From assembly GCF_016097555.1 (NCBI RefSeq), contig NC_054703.1, positions 14,092,205 to 14,156,204 of the forward strand: a DNA stretch of 64,000 nucleotides. The letters are read 5' to 3'. Origin of the DNA: Gigantopelta aegis. Lineage: Eukaryota; Mollusca; Gastropoda; Neomphalida; Peltospiridae. Numbering within the stretch: the stretch's first letter is position 1; each line of letters starts with the position of its first letter. Positions 11,262 through 23,500 of the stretch are shown piece by piece. Below the pieces are notes generated by a model. That model saw nothing but the letters and a program-made list of their open reading frames with translations, was not told where the DNA came from and ran no database searches. The position numbers were made by a program, and so were the translations under genes.

Positions 11262-12592
11262 TATACTTTCTATGTTTAATATTATTGATAGGTTTATAAA
11301 TAATAGAAGTTTTACGGTAAAATATAAAGGTTACTCTTCACCCTGTTTGGAACTGGAAAACGGCATCCCCCAGGGGTCAGTGATTGCTCCGACTTTATTT
11401 GGCATTTTTATTAACGATTTGGCTAAATCACTCACTGACAATGTATCTAAAAATTCTCAATTAAGTATCGGACTGTTTGCGGACGATACAGCCTTCTGGA
11501 GGGTAGGGAATTCATTTGATCTTGTCAAAACAGACCTCCAGTCGGATTTAAATGTTTTACAAAATTGGTCAGAGGAAAGGGGGGGGGGGGGGGGGTAACC
11601 ATTTCCCAATCTAAAACCTGTTCTATATCTTTTTGGGGCAGAATTGGACAGCCAATGCCAAAATTAGATTTTACTTATGATAATAAAGAAATAACCCAAG
11701 TCAAATCGGTCCGCTTTTTGGGAGTGACCTTTGACCAGCGTCTCACCTTTGCGGAGCATATAGCCAATGTAGTTGGCACCTGTAAATATTATATTAATGT
11801 ATTAAAAATATTGTCAGCCGTCCCATGGGGCACATGGTAGGAAAACTCTTCATAGTCTCAAGACTTCAGTATGGTACGCAGGCCTTTGGTTGTGCCAGTG
11901 ACACCCAGCTTAAGAAACTTGAGAGCGTATACAACAGGGCACTATGTACCATCATTAGAGCTTCTGTTTGCACGCCCCATGATAGTGTCTTAGCTGAACT
12001 TGGAGTGCTACCACTGACCCTTAGAAGAATTAAGCAGGGACTAAAACATTTATTTAAAACAAAAAACTTGGTTAGAGATAATCCAATTAATAAACTTGTT
12101 TCCCTTTATACTCAGTCAGTCCGGGACTCAAATATATCCATTTATTCTTATTTATTACGTTTCGCTAATGATTTTGGGGTGGCGAATCTACCTATAAGTG
12201 ATTGTAGCGCTAGATTCAAAGCCCCATGGGTTCTCATACCCCTCAAGGTAAATCTTTTTATTAAAAATGAATTAGCGCAAATAGACCTACCAGTGTTTAA
12301 AAATATTCTTTTTAGAATCATTATGGGGGAAAGATACAAAAATTATTTACAAATTTATACAGACGGCTCCAAAAACCCCATAACTGTTAGGACGGGTATG
12401 GCCTTTGACGTCAAAGAATTAAATGGATATAGTTACTATAGAGCCAGACTGACTGACAGTGTTTCTGTCTACACCACGGAGCTATTGGCTATACAATATG
12501 CCCTGGTGTGGATATTAAACAATCGTAATAAAATTAATGACCAAAATAAATTTATTATACTATCTGACAGCTTAAGTGCCCAGATGCTATAG
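11262..12592 (+). pseudogene. LINE RT and RNase H coding remnant
   Basis: Frames 11206-11598, 11565-11840 and 11825-12592 follow one another. The first holds NGIPQGSVIAPTLFGIFIND and the catalytic FADDTAFW. The next holds the VKSVRFLGVTFDQRLTF thumb segment. The third has LQYGTQAFGCASD and then RNase H with IYTDGS, TTELLAI and ILSDSLSA, which supply three of the acidic active-site residues. A stop follows at 12590, and weaker homology with several breaks continues to 13030. The first ~18 codons of the opening frame are MITE sequence, not LINE. Confidence 0.82.
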
Positions 12593-13030
12593 ATGGCTCC
12601 CACAGTGTTAGGCCTGAAATTGTAAAAAATATTATTAGTTTATTAGTGTCTATGGCAAACTGACTGGAACCATAGGACGAGAGCATGGCACGCAAATGTT
12701 AAGCCTATTGTCTCCCCACAGGGCCCCATATCATTTAGTATTAAATCTACTAAAATAATTGCCAGACTTCGTATGGGTGTTTCAGTTGTTTTAAACCAAA
12801 TTAAATTTAAAATGAAAAAAAGTAAGTCCCAACTGCACCCATTGCAATGTTAAGAAGACATAAATCACTATTTATTCTTCTGTAATAAATATACTAATAA
12901 TAGAATTAAATTAAAAAACTTTTTTAATAAAAACAATGTTGCTTTTACTCCTAAAAATCTATTACAGTATAAACTAACTATAGATAGGTGATTAATGGCC
13001 TATGTGATGGAGACAAATGTTAATATTTAA
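11262..13030 (+). mobile_element. Decayed I-clade-like LINE (RT plus RNase H)
   Basis: The plus strand carries the second half of a non-LTR reverse transcriptase, its thumb and connection region, a ribonuclease H domain and a C-terminal tail with Cys/His spacing around 12790-12890. An RNase H after the RT is characteristic of the I, Nimb and R1 group of LINEs. The 5' part, with endonuclease and the first RT blocks, is missing. A G-run at 11578-11596 interrupts the frame. Confidence 0.8.
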
Positions 13031-13764
13031 ACATTTAATTTATTGATTAGTATTGGTGATGTTGGCCGACTTGCTTGGGTCCGACGTGCCCCAATTGGTG
13101 TACTATCCCGTGGGGGTCGGGTGGGCCCAAGCTAAAATCCGCGCAGTTGTGTACTATTCTCTTGTGTCGGCTATTTATAGTCGGCCGTCATTGCTACTAT
13201 AAATTTGATGTATAAACAATAATAATTAATAGATATAGCGAAATTAAATTAAACAAAAAACAAAACAAACAAATGATTTTTTTGCCCCCACCCCCTATCG
13301 CTCTTCCCGGGGGCTGTACAGGCCTTTGGTTTGTATTCATTAATAATACTATATAATGAAATTATTTTTAGTTAATTAATTTTAGTGTCTATGATACTAT
13401 TATTTTAATTAGCGTTTAAGTTTTGTTACAGTTTAATTTCGCTCTTTTCCAGTGTGTACGGCCGTGGCGCATATTGATCGATATCTCGAGTGTGTAGCCA
13501 ACTCTGCTCTCTGACGTCAGAGGTCGGAGCAAGGTCAGAGCTCGGTGTCAACGCGCTCCACGTATCGATCGGGTTTGCGGCGCTATGTACACACTGCTGT
13601 TTTATTTATAGCCTATGGCTATATATTTATTTTTATTTTCTTTATTCGTCTTTTTTGCCTTAGTTGTTATTGTTCGGTATATTATTTTAGTATTTATTTT
13701 ATTACATATTTTATTTTTATTTTTTTTATACCAATTTTAGCATTGGGTCATCCTCGCCTTGTTG

Positions 13765-14155
13765 TTGTAGTTTTTCTAGGGTCACAGTCGGGTCACGACC
13801 TGGCATCTTTACGCTAATCATCTTGGCTACTTGTCTATTTGTAGTTTTTCTAGGGTCACAGTCGGGTCACGACCTGGCATCTTTACGCTAATCATCTTGG
13901 CTACTTGTCTATTTGTAGTTTTTCTAGGGTCTCAGTCGGGTCACGACCTGGCAACTTTTTCCCTAATCATCTTGGCTACTTGTCTATTTGTAGTTTTTCT
14001 AGGGTCTCAGTCGGGTCACGACCTGGCATCTTTACGCTAATCATCTTGGCTACTTGTCTATTTGTAGTTTTTCTAGGGTCTCAGTCGGGTCACGACCTGG
14101 CATCTTTACGCTAATCATCTTGGCTACTTATCTATTTGTAGTTTTTATTACATAG
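13765..14155 (+). repeat. 74-bp minisatellite, about 5 units
   Basis: TCGGGTCACGACCTGGCA recurs every 74 bp with few changes. The repeat is open in several frames, which yields spurious 69-residue frames that all end in SQSGHDLASLR. Confidence 0.93.
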
Positions 14156-14878
14156 TGGGGGTGTAGGGGGGGGGGGGGGGCACATACATTTTTATTCATA
14201 TGGGTGGTGTGCCTCCGCCCGGCCCCCCACGTTTTGGCCGGGCGGGGATACATGAATACCAATTACTTTTAGATCTATGTTGTATTTGTCTGTGTTGTGT
14301 ATTTGTATATATGTTGTATGATTGGATGCGTGGTTGTTGCTCGGGTTTTTTTGGGGGTTTTATTTTTTCCCCTTTCCGGAAACTGCACCGTATATACAGT
14401 TTGTTCTTTTTAACTCGTCTATATATTTTTTAAAATAATAAAATTAAATTATTAGTGTAGGTTACCAGCATGCTCGCTCATATAGTGTGTTTTTCCAATT
14501 TTTTATCAGTATTTTAACCATATTTTATATTGTTAATTAAAACAATTATGTAATTCAACAGGGCAGGCAACTGGTTAATTATACCTTGTGTTCTGTCACC
14601 GGTTTTATAGATTAATGTGGTGACAGCGTCTGTTGAGTGACTTAATATTTATGTTCTAGGGGCGGACCGAGGGGCGCCTCGGAGTTGTCGTTCTTCTCTT
14701 CCGGATGCGTTTCTCTCTCCACGGCGGGCTGGACATGCAAAACTTTCCAACTAACTGATTTCTTCAGTACTACAAGAATTGCCTTTCAACAGATGTATGT
14801 GTCGCTCTACTAGCGACACATTACCAGACTACCCCCTATCAGTTAAATCACTCTCCTAGTGACTTTTCATTAAATATC

Positions 14879-15793
14879 TAATGGGGCGATCACACTGGCC
14901 CGAATGAACTTCCGTTTGTTTTCCGTATACGAAAGTGGTGTGATTTTTTAAACTGGCCGAATGTCCCTCCGAATGTGTTTTCCCCAATGTATCACCGAAT
15001 GCTTTCTGTTTGTTTTCCGAATGTTTTCAGTATGCTTTCAGAATGCTTTCAGAATAGACCGAATACTTCCCGCATGTTGACTTCGAAAGGTTTCCTTTCC
15101 GAACGCTTTCCGTATGCTTTCCAAATGCTTTCAGAACACGGCGAATCGACCTAGAATGGACCGAACTCTATCCGCATGCTTTCCGCAAGGGTTCGGAAAG
15201 CGTTCGGAAAGGGTTCGTCATGTTCTATGTCCATTCGGGGTGTTCGGAAAGCATACGCAACATACTGTGCATTCTGGAAGTGTACGAGCAGTTCGGAAAA
15301 TGTTCTGAAAGAATACTGGAAGGGTTCTGGCTATTCGTTATACATTCGGCGGCATAAATGAAAAAAAATCCAGAAAGGATATTGAAAACGTTCGGAAAGC
15401 ATTCGTCATGTTCTAGGTCCATTCGGGGTGTTCGGAAAGCATACGGAACCCAGCACCTCCAAATTTTCATTCCGAATGCACCAAGAACTAGACGCATGCT
15501 TCCCGAACGTTTTCCGTACATGCCGTATGCTCCTAGAATGCTTCCCGAATACTTCCCGAATACACATGGACGCCACATTCGGATGGTCGATGAAAATTAT
15601 TTTGAACATGCACAACAAATTTTTGGAGCTACCGAATGCCGTTCAGTATGCATCCGTACGGAGCCGAAAAGCCAGTATGCTCCTAGAACACACCGAATGC
15701 TTCCCGAATATGATCCGTTCGCTCCCCGAACACCCAAATTCCTATTCGGAAAACAAACGGAATGGCATTCGGGCCAGTGTGATCGGGCCATTA
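14879..15793. mobile_element. Foldback-type DNA transposon with reiterated CCGAATGC motif
   Basis: The ends are near-perfect inverted repeats of about 50 bp: TAATGG, then CGATCACACTGGCCCGAATG, and the same on the other strand ending at 15793. The interior consists of dozens of variants of TTCCGAATGC and its complement GCATTCGGAA in opposed blocks. There is no transposase. A superfamily is not assigned, because no clean target duplication is visible outside the inverted repeat. Confidence 0.75.
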
Positions 15794-15847
15794 CTTTTCT
15801 ATATCTAAATGATTTCCATGACTGGATCGAGCTGCGGTTAGACACGG

Positions 15848-15848
15848 T

Positions 15849-15881
<33 letters not shown>
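15848..15881 (+). repeat. Poly-G tract of about 33 bases
   Basis: This is one of the longest uninterrupted G runs in the window. It lies shortly after the foldback element. Confidence 0.9.
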
Positions 15882-15882
<1 letters not shown>

Positions 15883-17540
15883 TGATGCCGGTGGTTAGGT
15901 ATCTTTGGGGCCATAGGGCGTAGGCGGTTTGGCCGTAGGGGACTAAATAATTTTATTGGTAAATTATTATATATTCTTTTAGACCTCCCCATCTAAAATG
16001 GCGTCAAACAAAATTTTTATTAGAAGTAGACTTGAGATATCTGTTTTTTAGGGACGCAGTCAAAATTATTAATTGTGTCGTATTAGTATTAATTATTTTG
16101 GCCTTAAAATTCAAATTTTAAAAATATTTATATTAGTTTAGGTTTTTCCTGCCCCGAGTCAGACCACCAATATTATCGGAGGCCGGACTGGGGATAGGCG
16201 TGCTCGAAACCCTAGAGGTATATGAGCACGTTAAAAACATATCTAAGTCTTAGTTGTTTTGATGAAAAAAAGCCGGGTGGTAGAGTGAGTGTGTTTTTAT
16301 AGTGGCTCGGCGGGTTATGGTCTCGGGGACACCTGGCAGTGTCGCCGCCTCCCACCCGACGTTCCAGGTGATGGTTGTTAGTAAGTTTATTTATGTTGTT
16401 GTTCTTTTAGTATGGTATGAGTGAATTAGAAGACAGGAAGGTAGCGGTCGCATAGGCGTCTGCTCCCACCCAGTCCTTTTAACCTATATTGATAGTATGT
16501 ATGGTTGTTGGTATTTTTAGACATTATTAAATGGTTTGACTGTTAATTAATTTCCTCTTAGCATTTTACCTATTGATATTTTATATAAATGAATTCTTTT
16601 TTTACTTATAAACAGATTTTAACAGGCATTAACTTGATCAGCTGTTCTACAAAAAATAATACCGGGCTGATACTCAGGGCATCCGTCTGACGATTGAGTG
16701 GTTTTCCGGATGTACCTGAGGTTTATATAGCAATGACGTCTAGTCATCCGTATAGGTGACACATCTTTTCAGATGATGTGCTCACGAATGCTTGAGGACC
16801 TTTCTGTGACACCTCTGGAGTTACCAACTTTTAACAACTCGGACGTCGGCAGATACGTTTCCACCAATCTCTCCGGACGGCGACTGGCGGGCTTTCATCT
16901 TATCATACCTATCATTCCTATCCCATCATTCCCTCCCTTCCTTCCCTTCACCTATCATATTTAGAATGCCTAAGACTGCTGTATGGATAACTTGGGGGTA
17001 GACGAGATGGGGGGGGGGGGGGGGGGGACGCCGTGATAGGGTGCAGTTTTGGGTGCGGTAGGGCGTAGGCGGTTGTGACCGATAGTCATGACTGATAGGA
17101 GACCTCCCCCCCCCCCCCCCCCCCGGCGCGCCTGCCCCATGGAAATCCGGACCAGCCATTTTGGGCTATACCTGTCTGTTGGATCGTTAACCGGATTGGG
17201 CGCGATGCCTCCCCCTTTGCTAGCTTCTGTCCTCCAGGGCCTAAATAATAATTAATTGGTAAAAGTTTTGTTTTTGTTTTTATTTATATAAGTGGTTATC
17301 GTTTTCTTTTCAAACTGGCCCGATGGAAAAAGTAAATTTGCACCAACTAAACTTAACAATAAAGTAATACACACTGGTATTAATTCTTTTAATAATATGG
17401 TGCTATTCATATATAATTAAATTTATGCAATCCCCCCCCCCCCCCCTTTTTCATTAGGACTATGGGCATACCATTAAAATTTAGTAATTTCCCATCAACC
17501 TCAACTAACCACTCCCCATACACCCCCCCCCCCCCCCTCC

Positions 17541-17735
17541 CCCGCCCCGGGGTTGCTCACTGGCGAAGTCAGAGGCCAAACCCGGGGAGGGCGTGCCCGA
17601 ACCTCAGTTGGATAGGGGCACTCCAAAAAGTTCCCACACCCACATCATGTCATGGACGGAGAAGCCGGCCAAGGCCGGCTCTTATGACCATGACAGGCGT
17701 GCGCTACAACAGCTTGTTCTGAATGTGCACATAAA
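17541..17735 (+). repeat. Dispersed repeat shared with 37858-38000
   Basis: GCCCCGGGGTTG, CACTGGCGAAGTCAGAGGCC and GGGCGTGCC are shared, in the same order, with the reverse complement of 37858-38000. It then runs through GCCGGCCAAGGCCGGC, a palindrome. It is probably a retroelement non-coding end; the parent element is not identified. Confidence 0.6.
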
Positions 17736-17790
17736 ACACTTTGACCTGACCTTCGTTTATAAAGGAGCGGGAATGCGGAAGTAAACAGGA

Positions 17791-18877
17791 AACACATTTT
17801 TATGTTTACATATATATGCGTGTTCGTGTTTGTAAAAATACTGAAATCTGTGTTACCATATGCAGTGTATTTACAAAGCGCGGTAGTAGCTAACCTAATT
17901 ATAGATTATTTGTCGCTGACCTGATACGAAATGTACTGTGTAAACTGAAAATGAATCTGGAAAAAGATTTAATTTTTTAAAGAAATATAATAATAATAAT
18001 AATTTATAAAGTAAATAAATACATAAAACACTTAGATATAAACACTACAAATATAGTCAATCCAAATAATACACTTGCATTTCTTATCGTTTGTAGAGTA
18101 AAAAAATCAGCGTGACTTGCGACTAGCACGTTCGACGATTGAATAACTGGTGTGGGGAACCCAGCCTTTATATACCCACCGGCTGTTGAAATGAAACAAG
18201 TTGAAACATGTACGAAGTCGCAGATCATTAATTTTATTTATCAACAAACAGTAACATCACAACTTAAATTGACTGATACTATGTTGGACCGTATTCTCAA
18301 AACCTAACCTCTTGTTTGTACATACTGCATTATATAATAAATCACGTTGGGTTGGGATATCAATACATTACCATACAATAGTCTACACTGTATACCCTAC
18401 TATACACCATATATCCTATTTAAGACGAGGGTGGGGCCCTACCACAAAGGGAAAACAACAGGAAAGGAGGGTTCTATTTTTAGCTTTGGGAAACCCGAAA
18501 CGGTAGTCATTTATCTCGAAATAGATCCACAGTAGTCTAGTGTACACCGTTGGACGGTGACATAAAGAAAGCAGGTGACCGTGTTGGGTTTATTTCTCTC
18601 TTCCTGTCATTACACGAACAGTGACGTGTGGTTCAGAAATTCCCCTTTTAATTTTAGACTGCACATCATCGGTAATTCCATTCCAATAGTGATAGCTTAG
18701 TCCAGTTTGTTTCAAATTCTGAGAAGTGACTGTTCTGGACAATTCACTTGCTTTTTTTACCTTTGCTTTTCTGGTACAACGACGAAAAAGGTGAGATAAA
18801 ATTCATATAGGTGTAAAAAGGGGGTTCTTTTAGGTATCCCATTTCTCCGACATTTCATTTGGTTCCTTTCACCGACC
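17791..18877. other. Intergenic, no feature seen
   Basis: AT-rich sequence. Frames of 62-74 codons in this stretch have no recognisable content, splice context or similarity to other parts of the window. Confidence 0.4.
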
Positions 18878-18910
18878 TCGGTGGCGCAGTGGTTAAGCCA
18901 TCGGACTACA
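18878..18910 (+). repeat. SINE head fragment
   Basis: GGCGCAGTGGTTAAGCCATC followed by GGACTACAG matches the head of the complete SINE at 60875-61146. It is cut off where the SPPL2-exon relic begins. Confidence 0.7.
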
Positions 18911-19155
18911 GCCATTGAAAATTATTTTACTCTGGATATAAACGAATAAATGATACGAAATGGAAGCTTGTTCAATATCCTATAAGTATGTAATAAGGGG
19001 AGACAACTACAGATATTACCTGTTTCCCGGGGTGGATTTTCCCTCATGTAGGACATCAGCCATTATACTATCTCCACTCTGAAACATATTGCTCGAGCTA
19101 GAGCGAGGGTAACACATAAATCCTGACAAGAGTTTCTTAAAATCAGTACAGAGAA
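18911..19155 (-). pseudogene. Second inverted SPPL2 exon 11 relic
   Basis: On the minus strand 19020-19078 corresponds to the SPPL2 exon at 63513-63572, with about 75 bp of its downstream intron. The reading (SGDSIMADVLHEGKS) is more decayed than the relic at 1085-1144 and one base is missing. It shares its non-SPPL2 flanks with that relic (TCCTGACAAGAGTTTCTTAA on one side, ACTCTGGATATAAACG on the other), so both derive from one earlier copy. Confidence 0.75.
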
Positions 19156-19159
19156 CCCG

Positions 19160-19492
19160 CAATCTAATTAAAATTAGCTCCACTATTACAAGTGGATCTA
19201 ACAGCAGCCCGTTGGAGCTCATGTCCAGTTGACCTTTCATTCGACCAATCAAAACCTTACTTGCAAAATCATGCCAGTGATTTGAAAAGAATTTGATAAC
19301 ATTCGAGATTATGCCGAAGGTATACGAAATGATTCGGGTGAATTACGAAGTATGCCGGAAACTAATTTCAATATAAAATTTTATATAAAATTCGTTTCAA
19401 GAAGAAAACAAAACTGTGATGGTATAGCCATAAAATCTGTTTATACTAGTATATAATCCAGTTTATTACTGCACTTTTCCTTATTTTTTTCA
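19160..19492 (+). mobile_element. MULE-like MITE, left half only
   Basis: It starts CAATCTAATTAAAATTAGC and matches the left part of the complete elements at 21196-22807 and 35502-36059 as far as the start of the duplicated TNF block, where it stops. The right inverted repeat is missing. Confidence 0.8.
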
Positions 19493-19995
19493 ATGTCTTG
19501 CCGGGACCTGTATAAAATTGTAACCTCCCAAAATAGGGACTGACCTCAGTGATTAATCCGACGAGAGAATAAATAGTTTAAGTATGTTTCATCCCAGTTG
19601 TGAAAAAAGAAAAGAAAAAAAAGTAAAGACGGTTAACTTCAAGAATTATAAAATGGTGCCAAATTTCCGTCATATTAATTTAAAATGATTCAACATTGCT
19701 AATTTCCGTAAGTTTTTATCAGGACGAAATTGTCCACAGTTCCAGAACTACAATGTACACAAACTACTTTGCATTTTTTTTTTTAAATAAATCTTTGCAG
19801 ATTTTTTTTTTCACTTTCAGTATGAGCAAAAACTAAAATAAAATTAATACTATATATTATGTACTTGTGCTTGTTTAAGTTTTTTTTTTTAAATCAGTGA
19901 TACCTTTTTATGTAACTTGTGTTACAGTTCTTGTCCCCCTTTAGAGAACGTGGCTCATTTGCCTTTGGTAAACTAAAATTACCCTTTTTAGAATG

Positions 19996-20359
19996 TAAAG
20001 TTTGTTTTTATTTAACGACGCCACTAGAGCACATTGAATTTTTTTATCTTATCATCGGCTATTGGACGTCAAACATATAGTCATTCTGACACTGTTTTTA
20101 AGAGGAAACCAGCTGTCGCCACATAGGCTACTCTTTTACGACAGGCAGCAAGAGATCTTTTATTTGCGCTTCCCACCATGGCCTTTGTTGTACCAGTTAT
20201 GGATCACTGGTCAGTGCAGTGGTTTACACCTACCCATTGAGCCTTGCGGAGCACTCACTCGGGGTTTGGAGTCGATATCTGGATTAAAAATGCCTCGACT
20301 GGGATCCGAAACCCGTACCTACAAGACTGTAGACCGATGGCCTAACCACGACGCCAGGT
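19996..20359 (-). mobile_element. tRNA-derived SINE inserted upstream of TNF-B
   Basis: A minus-strand copy of the 578-940 family, flanked by TTTTTAGAATG at 19985-19995 and 20360-20370. Copy A keeps the empty site (TTTTTAGAATG once, near 2790), which proves both the insertion and its order after the duplication. Confidence 0.93.
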
Positions 20360-20521
20360 TTTTTAGAATGTTGTAAATCCGCTTGTCAAAAGCATGGAAC
20401 CTTACTTACTTATTTACTTTCTTACTTACATACTTACGTATCGAATTACTTATTTACTTACAGGGTGGTTCTCTAGCAGGGAGCTAAATTCTTCTCGTGA
20501 CAGTTTTACCCAACACGCAGA

Positions 20522-23500
20522 ATGTTTCCAATTAGTAAGTCTGTGGTCATTGTCCTGACGGTTCCAAATGTGATGCTGCTCTCTGTCGTGGTGTATAAAA
20601 CATCACAGCTGTACACGGAACTGGACTCTACCATCTTCAGTAACTCGGAGATCTGTCACAAGGTCACGTGTATACCAGGAGAGACATGCTGTGACGTCAC
20701 TGCAACCAAAAAAACCGTCAATGGTTCTTTGTATTGTTGTTACCATGACTACGAGGAACGTGTTCGTAGTATTATGCTAGAGGTAGGCATATGCTGTCAT
20801 AGACAGATTACAAATTATATTATACGTTATCTATTCGTTTAAATGTTTTAGTAGTGTCAGTGGCGGATCCAGAAAATCCAGGGGGGTGGGGGGGGGGGTG
20901 TGCAGTGACATGAGGTGGAATGCCAAGGGAACGTTGGGGGAGGTTTAGAGGGGGATTGTAAAAACAAATCAAAAATTAATATATAATAAAATTATAACTA
21001 TCGCAAAATTTGGGAAGTTGGGTAACGGCGGGCCCCTGCCCTCCTCCCTCCTAGATCCGCCTCTGAGTGTGCACGTATAAGCATTTATTTATTTTCACTC
21101 CAAAATTCAGAACATTTCCGTCTCAGTGTTTTGCTATATGGCCGCATCTGGCTGTAGTACCGGTCCGAACAGGTCTTTCTGGAACCCATTCACAACAATC
21201 TGATTAAAATTAGCTCTACTGGTTTCACCAGTAGATCTAACAGCATTGCGTGGACACCCATGTCTAGGTGACTGCCACGGGGATCCTATAATACCCGTAA
21301 CTGAATGAAACACGATTGTCCAAATATCTCTCCTAACTGTATATCTATTAGATCTCTCTGTAACAGGCAGTTATACCCGCTTTGGCTCGTCTAGGTATGA
21401 TCAGAGATAAGATCTTATATAAAGTATATATTATTATAGCACGTTTAGTTCACTAGAAAACACAACAAAAACACAATACACTTTGGAATCTGTATTAACC
21501 TACGCTGACAAATGTACTGCCGCAGTAGTTAATTAACAACAACAAATAATAACAACCCAGAACTGATCACTTAATTAGTTAATCTCTAGGTGTCTAGTTT
21601 ACGCAATATGCTAATCACTTCACCGTGACACAACACCCACACGTGTGATAATTGAGAAACGCTTCTAGGGGAACTTAAGTAATAAAGGAATTACAACTCT
21701 ATTCCTAACTGGTTAATTTTTAATTAACCCTTACTACTCGTTCCGTAACGTGTGATAATTGAGAAACGCTTCTAGGGGAACTTAAGTAATAAAGGAATTA
21801 CAACTCTATTCCTAACTGGTTAATTTTTAATTAACCCTTAACTACTCATTCAGTAACCTTGTAACACAGAATTAATACTGGTACCTATCACAATAAAGAC
21901 AATAACCTACAGTTTACCTAGGTCCTCTAGGATGACTGGCTAAGCTTTATATTACCAAATACTCGTATAATGTTAGAACAATAAGTCTACGATTTACTTC
22001 GTCAGATGACCGAAGACACTGTCTAAAGAATATTGGTATAATACAGTATTAAATTTTTAAAGTCACATCAATCACATCAAGGTTATACAACAGAGCAGAA
22101 ATAATATATTTACCAAAGTCCCGTCTGAACTAATATAGATCGTTCAGTTGGACAACGACCGTTCCCCTGGATGCCTTCCTATGTCTCTCCTCGATATCTC
22201 TAAAACCCTAGCTATTTATTAAAAAATCCGAATATCGCCTGGGGGTACAAGGCGGCACCGAATCTTATCATGTGGATTTCCACCACGACCACGCCGGCAT
22301 ATTTTTCTCAGATGTTCAGACTCAATGTCGCCTAGTCACCAAAATCACGGTTGTAAAAACCGCACTCGCGGAGGTATTACGTAACTACTTGCCACATAGC
22401 CTCCGCATCTGCGCTGGGTGTGTATTAGAAAATCTCGACGACCGTCGCGCAAAGGTATCACGTAACAAGTTGCCCACCTGGGCTAAGTGCAATTGGAACT
22501 GCGCACGGCCCTCTAACACAATTAATATCGCCACAGGCGAAAACAAAATTAAGAGCATGTTCCGTCACAGTGACATTTCATCTATAAATAACAATTTAAA
22601 TATCGACCAATTACACTTCGCCTTTTATAGCGTTATTCGGGAGCATACAAATTCTAAAAATATCGGACGAGACTATTCTTTTCAAACCACTGGCATGATT
22701 TTGCAAGTAAGGTTTTGATTGGTCGAATGAAAGGTCAACTGGACATGAGTTCCAACGGGCTGGTGTTAGATCAACATGTAACAGTGGAGCTAAGTTTAAT
22801 TAGATTGCATTCACAACTGCCGTCTCTTCCGCTATACACTCATATCCCAAAAGGTTAATGCAAAATATTACAAAATAACATGGGCAAAATCCAGCCTGAA
22901 GGCTTACCATTGAAAAATGAATTTTTTTAAATTGTTGCCCAATTACTAGAAATGTGAACCACAACATACATCATATTTAGGAACTATGGTTGACCGTGAT
23001 CAATGAACTTTCACCCGGAAGTGAATTGTGTAGTGAGACCTATATATATATATATCTACAATACATCAATACATAATAATAATATTTATATATTGTAGTT
23101 ATATTTTCTGTAGTAACGTAAAGATTGCTACAAATTACTATGCCGCGTAAACACAAGTCAAAACCTACAGACGTTTTATTAGGAATCGAAGATAAATGAA
23201 AATGATATATTCAGTTTACAGTTACAACAATAAATGTTACTCACCAGATGCATGTTAAAGTCTGTAATTCGACAATCCATATGGACAATTATGTTACAAA
23301 CTTCGAACATCATTAAAAGGAATCATGCGACTCGGCTATTTAAAAAACCAAAACCAATGATGAAGCCTTGGGCAGTCTGAAGTCGTCGGTCCGTTCACGT
23401 TTAATTGTTCTGTTGTTTTCTTTTCTTCATCTTTTTCTTCATATTCTTCTTCTTCTTAACATTGTTCTTCTTCTTCTAATTATTCAGGGCTTCTAGAATT

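Larger units (their letters stand above)
13031..17790 (+). other. Non-coding remainder next to the LINE, with inserted repeats
   Basis: No convincing gene is seen. The stretch is T-rich and studded with G or C homopolymers (about 14167-14180, 15848-15881, 17008-17026, 17107-17124, 17433-17447, 17521-17537). It may be a long LINE 3' region: a segment at about 17541-17735 also occurs inverted at 37858-38000, and a related word lies at 16150-16220. Short frames here encode nothing recognisable. Confidence 0.45.

Noticed and set aside
13545-14433. Frames of 69-90 codons in the T-rich region
   Set aside because: They come from the 74-bp minisatellite and T-rich sequence; no domain is visible.
15114-15992. 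Frames of 60-175 codons on both strands
   Set aside because: They arise from the reiterated CCGAATGC motif and a poly-G tract in the foldback element.
22272-22718. 148-codon frame inside the MULE-like element
   Set aside because: It resembles no transposase. Part of it is shared with a sister MITE only as DNA, and the sister frame ends differently.
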